Shown: in pieces, positions 8,281 to 17,232 of the stretch
Position numbering within the stretch: the first letter of the stretch is position 1
How the letters are laid out: each line of letters begins with the position of its first letter
From: Paenibacillus baekrokdamisoli
GTDB taxonomy: Bacteria > Bacillota > Bacilli > Paenibacillales > Paenibacillaceae
Reading direction: 5' to 3'
NCBI RefSeq assembly: GCF_003945345.1
Contig: NZ_AP019308.1
Location: 3,100,001 to 3,164,000 of the forward strand
Length of the DNA: 64,000 bases
Made by a program: the position numbers and the translations under genes
The notes under the pieces: generated by a model
Database searches by the model: none
Seen by the model: the letters and a program-made list of their open reading frames with translations, nothing else
What the model was told of the DNA's origin: nothing

Positions 8281-8379
8281 TTATTTTTTCATTAATTTAA
8301 AATCATCAATTGCTGCCCAATTGCCTGCAAGCGCATTGGAGTAAGCACCAATGGTTAAACGTATTATTCGCACCTTAGA
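8281..8379 (-). pseudogene. Remnant: C-terminus of a carbohydrate-binding/LamG-like protein
   Basis: A 32-codon open stretch on the minus strand ends in a stop at 8281 and reads RLTIGAYSNALAGNWAAIDD then FKLMKK. This looks like the last strands of a jelly-roll carbohydrate-binding domain (an IGAYSN...WAAIDDFKL ending is typical of secreted glycan-active proteins). A stop codon interrupts the frame just upstream and there is no start codon or ribosome site. I read it as debris of a deleted secreted enzyme that once sat next to the ABC transporter operon. The rest of the 7937-8403 gap holds the hairpin and nothing else I can identify. Confidence 0.55.
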
Positions 8380-8403
8380 TTAAGGTACTAAACAAAGTCT
8401 TGT

Positions 8404-9969
8404 TTATTTGGCTGTTTTTTGTTTCCATGCATCAAGCTGCTTTTGAACTTCTGCAACCACTTTCTCAATACCTGCTTTTTTGCGCTGTTCAATATACTGC
8501 GCTAGTTTCTGATCGGAACTTGCTGCTCCTGTATTCAGAGGGGGGCCATATTCATCATTAACCGCTTGAATATTAGCAATTTCACTTTGGACAGGCTCTG
8601 GATCAAAGGTGAATCCGAGGATTGGAGAAGATTTCGCTTCACTATTTTCCTTTAGAGTCAGATCTCGGACTTCTTGATTTTGACCTTCTTGCATATCAGC
8701 TAGGAAACCATTGCCAAATACCCAGGTTTGGTTCGGATTATAACCGCTGTTTTCCGTTAACTTGATGGTATCGGCAGTGAGACGCGTATAATGCTTCCCT
8801 TCAATACCATAACAAACCAAGTTCAGCAGCTCTTTGTCCGTATTCAGAAGGTTGAGGAACATCAGAGCACGCTCAGGGTTCTTGGAGGTCTTACTAATAG
8901 CCTGCATCGACTGGATGATTGTATTGGTACCAACAAAAGGCTCAGAAGTGGGTACAATAATGATGTCTTGACCGCCTGAGGCATTTTTCTCTTCCACTTC
9001 CCGGCCTGGCTTCAGTACGTTATGGAAGGTAACAGCAAGCTGTCCTGCCTTTTTACGATCATCAAGCGCCTTTACAGTAGGTGCATCTTTGTTAATTAAT
9101 CCTTTTTTATACCAGCTATTCATAAGATCCAGATATTCCTTGTATTCAGGTGTTTGAATAACATCGACGACTTTGGTGGTCGAATCTCCGCGATAAATGC
9201 CGACTATGGCCTCATTCGAGATAAATTCCAGATTATTATAAGTCGTTTTCATATTTTCAAAGTTACCGCCGCGTGTCATTGCAAAAGGAATGATGTCCGG
9301 TTCATTTTCTTTAATTTTGACTAAGAAAGGTTCGATGTCTTTGATGGACTTGATTTTACTCGTATCCAGACTATATTTATCGGCAAACCGTTTTTGGATG
9401 AGGAAGCCTTCTTTATTGGTTATTGTTTGGTAGTTAAGAATGGCATAAGTCTTTCCATCCACCTTAAGGGCATCCCAAACAAGGTCAGGCATACTCTTTT
9501 TTAATTCAGGAGCATCCTTCTTCAATAGATCATCGATCTGGGCAAACGCTCCGCGGCGCGCATTTTGCGCATAGTTAAACATCCAGAAGGAAGTCCAGGC
9601 AATATCAAAATCTTCATTAGCTGCTACCATCGTATTTAGTTTCTGCTCATAGCTGCCGCCATCTGTAGGCATTAATTTAATTTTGACATTAAGCTTTTCT
9701 GAAGTGATCTTATTAATAGCTTCCTCGACAGATTTGGTATCTGGCTGTGTACTCCACTGCGGGTAATACCAAGTAAGCTCTACGGGATCCAGCTTGCTGC
9801 CTGTTTCTTTACCCGTATTTCCTGAAGCGGCTGTATTACCGTTCCCCTCCTTACTTGTGCTGCCTTTCTCTGTCTGATTGCTCCCTCCTCCGCAAGCGGA
9901 AAGAATCAACGACATGCTCATCAAAACGGTTAGCCCCAATTGAATTCCTTTTTTCTTATTCGTTAACAT
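8404..9969 (-). CDS. Sugar ABC transporter substrate-binding lipoprotein (LplA-like)
   Basis: A 521-residue extracellular solute-binding protein. The signal peptide ends in a lipobox (LILSAC, Cys at residue 26), then a low-complexity Gly/Ser/Thr/Asn linker and the bilobed binding domain. The TWYYPQWSTQPDTKSVEEAI beginning and the DEYGPPLNTGA ending are typical of the large LplA/YtcQ class, which binds oligosaccharides. It is anchored outside the membrane and hands substrate to the permeases encoded directly upstream (10058-11892); the ATPase is missing and is presumably a shared MsmX-type subunit encoded elsewhere. It is the last gene of the operon, 88 bp after the second permease. Confidence 0.93.
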   Translation of the reverse strand: MLTNKKKGIQLGLTVLMSMSLILSACGGGSNQTEKGSTSKEGNGNTAASGNTGKETGSKLDPVELTWYYPQWSTQPDTKSVEEAINKITSEKLNVKIKLMPTDGGSYEQKLNTMVAANEDFDIAWTSFWMFNYAQNARRGAFAQIDDLLKKDAPELKKSMPDLVWDALKVDGKTYAILNYQTITNKEGFLIQKRFADKYSLDTSKIKSIKDIEPFLVKIKENEPDIIPFAMTRGGNFENMKTTYNNLEFISNEAIVGIYRGDSTTKVVDVIQTPEYKEYLDLMNSWYKKGLINKDAPTVKALDDRKKAGQLAVTFHNVLKPGREVEEKNASGGQDIIIVPTSEPFVGTNTIIQSMQAISKTSKNPERALMFLNLLNTDKELLNLVCYGIEGKHYTRLTADTIKLTENSGYNPNQTWVFGNGFLADMQEGQNQEVRDLTLKENSEAKSSPILGFTFDPEPVQSEIANIQAVNDEYGPPLNTGAASSDQKLAQYIEQRKKAGIEKVVAEVQKQLDAWKQKTAK

Positions 9970-10057
9970 GGAAGTGACCTCCTAATAGAATCTATGGAAA
10001 ACGATTATTGAAGGTATGATATCCAACAATAACCGTTTACTCCTGTTGTTCATTCTC

Positions 10058-10942
10058 TTATTCTTTTAATGAACCGACTGTAAGACCTTTAACAAAATAG
10101 CGTTGAAAGAATGGGAATATAAACAGCATGGGCCCTGCTCCAAGAACAGCCAAAGCCATTCTCGTGGTTAGACTGGGGAATTGGGAGATATCGACATTCC
10201 CGCTTAAGTATTGTGAATTAGTGGCATAGAACTCAATGGAATTCATGGTCCTGTACAACAAGAGCTGCAAAGGAACGAGCTTCTCATTATCAACAAACAA
10301 GAGACCCAGCCACCAATCATTCCAGTAGACAAATGAAATAAATAAGCCGACAGTTGCTAAGGCGGGTGTGGAAAGCGGCAGTACAATCGTAAAGAACGAC
10401 CGATACTCGCCTGCACCATCCATTTTGGCAGATTCAATAATTTCTGTCGGCATTCGATCGAGGAAACCCTTCATGATCATGACATAAAAGGGATTAATTA
10501 AATATGGAAGAATCAATACCCACATGGTGTCCTTCATATGCAGATATTTCACAATAAGAATGTAGAAGGGAACTAAGCCGCCATTGAACAGCATGGTGAA
10601 TACCACGAAGAACGTAGTCGCCTTTCTATACCGATAATCTTTACGGGACATAACATAGGCTACCATGGCTGTGAATAGCAAGCTTACTAATGTGCCAGCA
10701 ATTGTGACTATTAAAGTGATACTATAAGCACTAACTAGAATACCTGGATTATGAAACACCACTTGATAGCCCTTCAAGCTAAATTGTTCAGGAATAAATC
10801 GATATCCATATTTGACCACTGCATTTTCATCGGACAAGGAAACCGCTACTACCAGCAAAAGCGGGAGCAGCATAGCAAGAGCCACGAGTCCAAAAAGAAC
10901 ATGAACGATACTAATAGCTATGGACCCATTCTTCAATTTCAT
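10058..10942 (-). CDS. Sugar ABC transporter permease (LplC/YtcP-like)
   Basis: A 294-residue permease with six predicted transmembrane helices and the binding-protein-dependent transport EAA loop (ESAKMDGAGEYRSFFTIVLPLSTPALAT). The ending YFVKGLTVGSLKE is typical of the LplC/YtcP side of the heterodimer. The open frame begins at 10960, overlapping the upstream permease, but the ATG at 10942 has AAGGAG seven bases before it and is the better start. It forms a channel with the 10954-11892 protein. Confidence 0.93.
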   Translation of the reverse strand: MKLKNGSIAISIVHVLFGLVALAMLLPLLLVVAVSLSDENAVVKYGYRFIPEQFSLKGYQVVFHNPGILVSAYSITLIVTIAGTLVSLLFTAMVAYVMSRKDYRYRKATTFFVVFTMLFNGGLVPFYILIVKYLHMKDTMWVLILPYLINPFYVMIMKGFLDRMPTEIIESAKMDGAGEYRSFFTIVLPLSTPALATVGLFISFVYWNDWWLGLLFVDNEKLVPLQLLLYRTMNSIEFYATNSQYLSGNVDISQFPSLTTRMALAVLGAGPMLFIFPFFQRYFVKGLTVGSLKE

Positions 10943-10953
10943 AGTAACGCTCC

Positions 10954-11892
10954 TTACCATAATGCATTATCCGAGTTGATTTTCTTAATAATCCAGTTAG
11001 CTGTAACGACAAGAATGAAGCCGACTACGGATTGATACAGCCCAACTGCGGCAGACATCCCTACATCTCCAACCGTTCGCAAGGCTCGGAAAACATACGT
11101 ATCAATAACATCCGTTGTGGAGTATAAAAAGCTAGCATTATTCGGAATAAAATAGAACAGACCGAAATCTGCGCGGAATATACCACCAATTGCCACAATA
11201 AACAAAACAATGATTAACGGTGTCAGTAATGGCAGTGTAATTCTGCGAACCATCTGAATCTTACTTGCTCCGTCTATCTTAGCTGCTTCGTAATAGGTGG
11301 GGCTGATCCCAATGATCCCTGCGTAATAGACAAGCGTGGAGAATCCGACAGTTTTCCATAAATTAACACCATTTAGAATATAGGGCCAACGACTAGCTTC
11401 CTGATACCAGCTCACTGGCTCTTGCCCGAATAATTTCCAGAGCTGATCCAACAAGCCACGGTCTTGTTCCAAAAAGGCAAGTGCGATATAACCAACCACT
11501 ACCCATGAGAGGAAGTAAGGAAGGAACAGCGCAGTTTGATAGATTTTAACAGCCTTACTGGACAATTCATTCAGCAGCACAGCCAAAATCAGCGCACATA
11601 CCATAGTGATCGCTATAAACCCCATATTGTAAAGCACCGTATTTCGTGTAATTCTCCAGGCATTGTCAGATACGAAGAAGAAGCGAAAATTATCGAATCC
11701 ATTCCACGAACTTCCGAATATCCCTCCGTCAAATCGGAACTTCTTAAAGGCGACAATAAGTCCAATAAGGGGCAAGTAACTAAAAATGAGTTTAAAAATC
11801 AGAGCTGGCAAGCTAAGAATGAATAGCTCTTTGTTACGTTTGAAATGATTCCACTTCCCTGCCATTCCCTCACGGGCTGCTTGTGCTTTCAT
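10954..11892 (-). CDS. Sugar ABC transporter permease (LplB/YteP-like)
   Basis: A 312-residue permease with six predicted helices, the FSYLPLIGLIVAFKKFRF beginning shared by the LplB/YteP group and an EAA loop (YEAAKIDGASKIQMVRRITLPLLTPL). It is the first gene of the transporter operon, read permease-permease-binding protein, and its end lies only 11 bp from the next start. About 300 bp separate it from the AraC regulator gene terminator, and this gap contains a short palindromic repeat and presumably the operon promoter. Confidence 0.93.
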   Translation of the reverse strand: MKAQAAREGMAGKWNHFKRNKELFILSLPALIFKLIFSYLPLIGLIVAFKKFRFDGGIFGSSWNGFDNFRFFFVSDNAWRITRNTVLYNMGFIAITMVCALILAVLLNELSSKAVKIYQTALFLPYFLSWVVVGYIALAFLEQDRGLLDQLWKLFGQEPVSWYQEASRWPYILNGVNLWKTVGFSTLVYYAGIIGISPTYYEAAKIDGASKIQMVRRITLPLLTPLIIVLFIVAIGGIFRADFGLFYFIPNNASFLYSTTDVIDTYVFRALRTVGDVGMSAAVGLYQSVVGFILVVTANWIIKKINSDNALW

Positions 11893-12051
11893 TTAGCATT
11901 CACCTCCCTCAGCTGTCCTATCGTTTGCATGCGATTTCATACCTTCATCTTGTCAGATAGCACCCGCCCTTTACTACTCAACAAATTGTACTTTACTCCA
12001 TTTGAGCAGTCCGATTCGGATACTTTACTCATCATCAATGAGCGCTTTACC

Positions 12052-12097
12052 AAGAAGAAACGGCTAACGCCGTCCTTGGCGGCGAAGCAAGTTTCTT
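12052..12097. repeat. Short palindromic intergenic repeat, copy 1
   Basis: A 46-bp element that begins AAGAAGAAACGGCT and ends GCAAGTTTCTT; the arms are GAAAC/GTTTC with an inner CGCCG/CGGCG stem. A second copy, about 85% identical, is at 31953-31999. Neither overlaps a gene. It lies upstream of the transporter operon. The rest of the 11893-12198 gap shows no open frame. Confidence 0.8.
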
Positions 12098-12151
12098 CCC
12101 TCTGAAATATAAGCAAAGGTTGGAGATAACTTTATACTTTCTTATAATTTG

Positions 12152-12195
12152 AAAAAGGCCTCGAATCTCAACTTCCGTTGAACATCCGAGGCCTT
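12152..12195 (-). terminator. Terminator of the AraC-family regulator gene
   Basis: AAGGCCTCG (12155-12163) pairs with CGAGGCCTT (12187-12195), and on the minus strand the stem runs into a T-run (A-run at 12152-12156). It begins only a few bases after the stop codon at 12199. Confidence 0.88.
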
Positions 12196-12198
12196 CCT

Positions 12199-14532
12199 TC
12201 ATATTCTTTCTGCCATAATCACTTTTCTTAATCGATAATCTTTTGGTGTGGTGCCATATTGGGCCTTAAATAATTTGAAAAAATAACTCTGAGATCGGTA
12301 ACCCACGCGTTCCATGACTTCATTAATGGTCATATTTTGGGCTTCCAATAACTCAAGGGCGTTACTAAGACGTATCTTATTGATGTACTCTGTTACTGCC
12401 ATCCCTGTCCCTTGTTTAAATACACGACCGATATACGCAGAAGACATTTTTAGCAGCTGTGCAATGTTCTGCAAGCTGAAATCAGGATCATTACTATTCT
12501 CAGCAATAATCTCCTTCATCGTATGACACAGAATTTCTGTCTTTTCATTCTCGCCTTGGTTTGTCTCACTCGATAGCTGTGTAATCAGGGAATGGAACAG
12601 CGCTTCAATCCCGCCTACCGTTTCTTGTTCCAGCACCTCTTGGTAAAAATGTCGTAGATCAATGGCTATCGGTCTTGAACGATTCTCGTTCATCTCACTG
12701 ATGGTTTTGGTCACGGTTACCGTCATATGTAAGACAGAGTGCATGAATTGGGTATAGGTCAGTGTTGCTGCATATGCGAAGAAATGATGGAAGTTGCTTG
12801 TTAATCCCTCACTGCTGCCCCGGCGCAAATGCTCGATGATCTGTTTTTCTATACAAGCTGCCTGCTGAATATCCTCATGACGCTCGTTCACCTTTACACG
12901 ATCGGATGTTATAAGAGTGGAATGACCCAATAGCATGCGATACATCATTAATTCTTGAGCTTCACTATAGGCCTCAGCCATCTTCATATAATTATCAAAT
13001 GGGGATACAATCGATATCGTTGTCGAGAGCTGATAATACCTATGTATGACTTGCTGCATTTCTTCTATTGAAGCCTCGAATGAAGGAAGTGCAAAGGATT
13101 CCTTATCCAACAGGGACGCTAGAAAGACAAAATGATTATCTCCCATCTCGATCCAGATGAGCTTACACCAAGGTGCGAGCATTTCCTCTGCTATATTCCC
13201 TAGAGCGAACCGATATAGTTTCTGCTCATTAGGGCTGACTTGCAGCATTCTTAGATCAAAATCATCAATTTTACACACGCCGATAATAAAGGGCCCTTCC
13301 GGTTCTATAGCAAGGTCATGTTCGGACAGTAAGTGAAGAAATTTATCCTTTGTCAGGCTGCCGCTCTTCGTCAGTAGATTACGTATGTGAAAGCCCTCGA
13401 CAATTTGCCGATTTCTAGAGTGGTGAAGCTCGGCGATATTCGCTTTATCGATGATAGAGGCATAGGCATCTGAGAGATAGGACCACTCATCCTTTCCCTT
13501 CGTCTGCTTTGCTTCTGGAAGTGTTCCTCTAAGCTGCATGAGCATCATCTCAACAGGTCGATATAAACGCTTAGAAATGACATAAGCAATGACAGCAGAT
13601 AATAAGAAGAACAATAACGTCGAGATTATAAGCATATTGCGAATACTCTTAAGTTCGCTTAATGCATAATCATAGGATTGAATGCTGACGGCCTTCCAGT
13701 GATAAACACCGAGTGACATCACAGTAACAATTGATTTATCTTTACCTTTTCCATAGGTAAAAGATTCAAAATCAGCATGACTAGCCTGTATTCGCTCAGA
13801 GACATCAGTGGGCAGGAAATTCGCTGAACGATTCTCATTGGTATACAACAACCCCTGTCCGTCCATCAGCAGAACGGAACTGCTTTTGTCATAGGCCAGA
13901 TCATTGATCACTTTAATATTATTGAACAGCCATTCCGGTTTCACGTTTAAAATCAGCTTACTTTGCTTCTTAGTTGCCTGTTCCTGGTTCCCATACATGA
14001 CATACGAGAAAAAATCGACAGCTGTAAGAGGATCCTGCGATATTTTGATAGGAACCAATTTCATCTTTTGCAGCTTCTGCTGGTTATCTAATTGCTCTTC
14101 AAATCGCCCAATCTCACCATTCAAATTATCTTGGAACTTCCTGTTCGTCGATAGATAGGTATTCGTGTAGTTGTTATACAAAATAATAGAATGCAAGTAG
14201 GTCGATGAATCTGCTACCTTATCAAGCTTCGCCAATTTAATCGCAATATTCTCATAGCTAAAGGTTTTGCCATACAGAATAGGAATGACTTCATTATCAA
14301 AATAAAGCGACATCATTAAATTCTTCAATATTTCATCCATGTACTCGACATTATATTTGACTTGGGCGAGCACCTTACGGTTCGCTTCTGTTTGAATATG
14401 AAGCGTGGTGCTTTTCATTTTCCAATATAACGTGAGCGCAAAAACACAAAGAACAACAACGACGAAGACGATCAGGGACAATAAAATACGCTGCAAATAT
14501 TTGCGGGAACGAAATTTAGCCAGCATTCTCAT
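12199..14532 (-). CDS. Membrane-bound AraC-family transcriptional regulator (YtdP/YesS-like)
   Basis: A 777-residue one-component sensor-regulator. Transmembrane helix 1 lies at about residues 16-37 and helix 2 at about 297-318; between them is an extracellular Cache-like sensor domain. A HAMP-like linker and a middle cytosolic region follow, and the last ~100 residues form the double helix-turn-helix (FSLQNIAQLLKMSSAYIGRV and INEVMERVGYRSQSYFFKLF). The open frame starts at 14577, but ATG 14532 has AAAGGAG five bases upstream. It lies between the GH30 gene and the transporter operon and probably activates that operon in response to an extracellular sugar. Confidence 0.92.
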   Translation of the reverse strand: MRMLAKFRSRKYLQRILLSLIVFVVVVLCVFALTLYWKMKSTTLHIQTEANRKVLAQVKYNVEYMDEILKNLMMSLYFDNEVIPILYGKTFSYENIAIKLAKLDKVADSSTYLHSIILYNNYTNTYLSTNRKFQDNLNGEIGRFEEQLDNQQKLQKMKLVPIKISQDPLTAVDFFSYVMYGNQEQATKKQSKLILNVKPEWLFNNIKVINDLAYDKSSSVLLMDGQGLLYTNENRSANFLPTDVSERIQASHADFESFTYGKGKDKSIVTVMSLGVYHWKAVSIQSYDYALSELKSIRNMLIISTLLFFLLSAVIAYVISKRLYRPVEMMLMQLRGTLPEAKQTKGKDEWSYLSDAYASIIDKANIAELHHSRNRQIVEGFHIRNLLTKSGSLTKDKFLHLLSEHDLAIEPEGPFIIGVCKIDDFDLRMLQVSPNEQKLYRFALGNIAEEMLAPWCKLIWIEMGDNHFVFLASLLDKESFALPSFEASIEEMQQVIHRYYQLSTTISIVSPFDNYMKMAEAYSEAQELMMYRMLLGHSTLITSDRVKVNERHEDIQQAACIEKQIIEHLRRGSSEGLTSNFHHFFAYAATLTYTQFMHSVLHMTVTVTKTISEMNENRSRPIAIDLRHFYQEVLEQETVGGIEALFHSLITQLSSETNQGENEKTEILCHTMKEIIAENSNDPDFSLQNIAQLLKMSSAYIGRVFKQGTGMAVTEYINKIRLSNALELLEAQNMTINEVMERVGYRSQSYFFKLFKAQYGTTPKDYRLRKVIMAERI

Positions 14533-14622
14533 TTCGACTCCTTTTGTACGATTCCTTCTGGCAGCCTTGAACAACATAGGACTGCCCCATTAATAGGACA
14601 GCCCTTATACAACTGATATTAG

Positions 14623-16020
14623 TTAAGCGCGTTTCCAACGGTACGTTGCTGCGGTTTTCGGAGGAAGAGCCGCATGAATTTGCTCACGATCAGCGACAAT
14701 TCGGAAGGGCTGCTCCTCGTCTGTCTGGTTAATGACAACAACAACTAAGGTGTTATCAGGATTTAGAAAAGCAACATTCGTTACGGTAGATGAAGATCCA
14801 TAATTGCTTTCTACTCTGCGTGCCCCCCGCTGAATGAATTTGGAAAATTGTCCAGTTAAGAAAAATTCCGGAGTCATCCAGTATTCATCTCGATGGTTGG
14901 CATCCTGCACAATTAAGGTGGGGTCGGGGATTCCCACCCATTGATGCGTACCAATGTTACTATCTAGCATAGTCACCCAGGCATTGTAGCTCGAAGCCCA
15001 GTTGCGAAAGTATTGCGCAATTCGGTCTGCTGCAGCAACGCCCCATATCGAACGTTCTGTCAGATGAATGGTTTTGTCCGGGTAAGCCCCCTTAATCTCC
15101 GACATAATGGCTGGTTCTCCATCATAATCGTGAAAAGCAATCCCATCCGTTGCTTCATAGCCTTCTTTATCATTGAGAATGGGACAAACGTACATCCAGC
15201 CATCACTGAAATTGTGATCAAAGATCCAAATCTTCGTGTGAAGCTGATAGGCATCCAGCTCTTTTTTCAAGGCGATTATTAATTCACGCTGACGCTCGGG
15301 ACTCATATAGCAGCTCGGATAATCAATTTCCAGTAAAGGCTCATTTTGAAGTGTAATGGCATAGAGCTCAATGCCCTGTTCTTGGTAGGCTTGAATGGCT
15401 TTCCGATAATATTCAGCGAGTACCTCTATATACGCATTTCCTTCTTTGAGCTGTCCTTTCTTCAAGCTTCCAGAGGTTTTCATCCAAGCTGGCGGAGACC
15501 AAGAAGAAGCAAATATTTGCATATCAGGTGAAATCTCAAGCATCCGCTTAAGCGTACTCACAATTCCCAAATCAATATCCTTTTGTATCGAGAAGCGCGC
15601 TAGAGAGAAATCCGTCTCTCCCTCTTCTAGATCATTATAGGAATAAAAGGTCTGAGCGGTGAAATCTGAAGTGCCTAGTGTTATTCGCATCAGGTTAAAT
15701 CCAACCCCGCTGCTGGGATCGAGCAGCCAAGCATAGATCTCTTCCTGTTTATCCGCTGTCATTTGCGACAAATTATAGATGGTGCTTTCTTCCACAGAAG
15801 TGCCTATTCCAAGAATTTCTTGAAATGAAAGATCCGGAAATACAGTAATCGTTGGGATGTCGATCGCACTGGGAGCAGTGAAGATCAAGCTCTCTCTAGT
15901 TTCAAGCTTATGTTTAATCGGCATTGAATGATCAAACCAAGCTCGATCTCTTGGATTCTGCTCAGTGCTCCACCAAACCTCAGCTTCTTTGTACGCTTGA
16001 TTTTCTTGAATAGATGTCAT
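14623..16020 (-). CDS. Glycoside hydrolase family 30 enzyme, cytosolic
   Basis: A 465-residue GH30 (O-glycosyl hydrolase/glucosylceramidase-like) enzyme. The acid/base Glu is E227 in TLQNEP and the nucleophile is E322 in HLTERSIWG; the SWSPPAWMK loop and FNLMRITLGTSDF strand are typical. The final ~80 residues make the beta-sandwich that flanks the barrel. No signal peptide is present, so it should act inside the cell, probably on oligosaccharides imported by the adjacent transporter; beta-glucoside, beta-xyloside or beta-1,6-glucan-derived products are possible. It is the first gene of the locus. A GU-containing hairpin near 14572-14598 may be a weak terminator before the AraC gene. Confidence 0.9.
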   Translation of the reverse strand: MTSIQENQAYKEAEVWWSTEQNPRDRAWFDHSMPIKHKLETRESLIFTAPSAIDIPTITVFPDLSFQEILGIGTSVEESTIYNLSQMTADKQEEIYAWLLDPSSGVGFNLMRITLGTSDFTAQTFYSYNDLEEGETDFSLARFSIQKDIDLGIVSTLKRMLEISPDMQIFASSWSPPAWMKTSGSLKKGQLKEGNAYIEVLAEYYRKAIQAYQEQGIELYAITLQNEPLLEIDYPSCYMSPERQRELIIALKKELDAYQLHTKIWIFDHNFSDGWMYVCPILNDKEGYEATDGIAFHDYDGEPAIMSEIKGAYPDKTIHLTERSIWGVAAADRIAQYFRNWASSYNAWVTMLDSNIGTHQWVGIPDPTLIVQDANHRDEYWMTPEFFLTGQFSKFIQRGARRVESNYGSSSTVTNVAFLNPDNTLVVVVINQTDEEQPFRIVADREQIHAALPPKTAATYRWKRA

Positions 16021-16260
16021 AGTAGTCTCCTCTTCTAAATAACAGAAATAATCAGCCGTTTAATGCCATGTACGGAAAGAGTTCCTTTCTCTAGCATGAC
16101 AGAAGGAGACTTCACTTTGCTACTGATTAATCTGTACATTACTCCACTATGACCCTGCACAATTTGCACAATATGAATTTTGGATATATTCAAGGTGCAA
16201 TCACTCTGATTTGATTGTCTTCATTCTAAGTAAGTGGCGTTCAGCAAGTCAACTAATTAC

Positions 16261-16305
16261 GAATAAGCCTAGTCCGTTGTATGGCACTCCGGATTAGGCT
16301 TATTC
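16261..16305. terminator. Inverted repeat between GH30 and uppP genes
   Basis: AATAAGCCTAGTCCG (16262-16276) and CGGATTAGGCTTATT (16290-16304) pair at 14 of 15 positions around a 13-base loop. It lies downstream of uppP and could end that transcript; the T-run is weak on both strands. The remaining 16021-16343 sequence holds no open frame, presumably the GH30 promoter. Confidence 0.6.
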
Positions 16306-16343
16306 GAGCAGCTAGGGAATAGGTAGGAATTTAATGCAGGGAC

Positions 16344-17192
16344 TTAACGCATAACAAAAATCCAAAACAACGCTGCAAGTATAAATCTGTAGACTGCAAA
16401 ATAGGATAATTTCACTTTTTGGATATATTTTAGGAATAACACAATAACGATCCAGGCTACGACGAATGAAACAAGGAAGCCCACGATGAAGAACATTAAA
16501 TTATCGCCTTTAATATATTTATAATTATCCAGCAGTTCATATCCTGAAGCGGCCATCATAATCGGAATCGCCATCAAAAAGGAGAAGTCGGCTGCTGCTT
16601 TATAACTCGTACCAACCAGCATACCGCCTGCAATGGTCGATCCTGAACGAGAGAAGCCCGGCCATAAGGATAAGCATTGCAGCAATCCAATTGAAAGTGC
16701 TTGTTTGTATGTAATATCATCCATAGATTCCGATACGGTGCGAATACGTCCTGATTTTACAAGCCGTTCGGCCACAATCATATAGATACCGCCAACGACA
16801 AGTGAGATCAATACAGGCGTTTGGTTGAAGCCTTCGCCTTTAATAATATCTCGAAGGAAGAAAGCAAGCAGCAAGGCCGGTACAATTCCAAGTGCCACAT
16901 GGATGAGATTGAGCTTCCTTCTTGACCGCTTCCCTAATGGCGATAGGGTTCCAACGGTTTCCGTTTGGCGGGACAAGCCGAACAGGCTTGCGATACGTGC
17001 TCTATAAACGAGCGCAATCGCCAAGATCGCTGCTAATTGAATGATGATTTCGAACGTGATCATCTTTTGATCGTCGGGTAAAACACCAATGAGCTTGTTC
17101 GTCAGAATCATATGACCAGAAGAGGACACCGGCAAAAATTCCGTTAAGCCTTCCACAATTCCTAAAATGACAGCATTGATTAAATCTCCCAC
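16344..17192 (-). CDS. uppP: Undecaprenyl-diphosphatase (UppP/BacA)
   Basis: A 282-residue membrane enzyme that dephosphorylates undecaprenyl diphosphate to recycle the lipid carrier of cell-wall synthesis; extra copies give bacitracin resistance. Both family signatures are present: GIVEGLTEFLPVSSSGH (residues 11-27) with the catalytic Glu pair and Ser/His, and GFSRSGSTIAGG (about 178-189) with the catalytic Arg. Length and hydrophobic pattern fit the family. It starts 40 bp after the yunD stop codon on the same strand and could be the last gene of a moaA-yunD-uppP transcript, or have its own promoter. Confidence 0.96.
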   Translation of the reverse strand: MGDLINAVILGIVEGLTEFLPVSSSGHMILTNKLIGVLPDDQKMITFEIIIQLAAILAIALVYRARIASLFGLSRQTETVGTLSPLGKRSRRKLNLIHVALGIVPALLLAFFLRDIIKGEGFNQTPVLISLVVGGIYMIVAERLVKSGRIRTVSESMDDITYKQALSIGLLQCLSLWPGFSRSGSTIAGGMLVGTSYKAAADFSFLMAIPIMMAASGYELLDNYKYIKGDNLMFFIVGFLVSFVVAWIVIVLFLKYIQKVKLSYFAVYRFILAALFWIFVMR

Positions 17193-17232
17193 AGTTTCTC
17201 CACTCTCTCTCCATTAATAATCTATCGTATCG

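Noticed and set aside
9990..10010. GGAAAACGATTATT, a possible cre site upstream of the first binding-protein gene
   Set aside because: Only about 11 of 14 positions match and the spacing of the left half is wrong.
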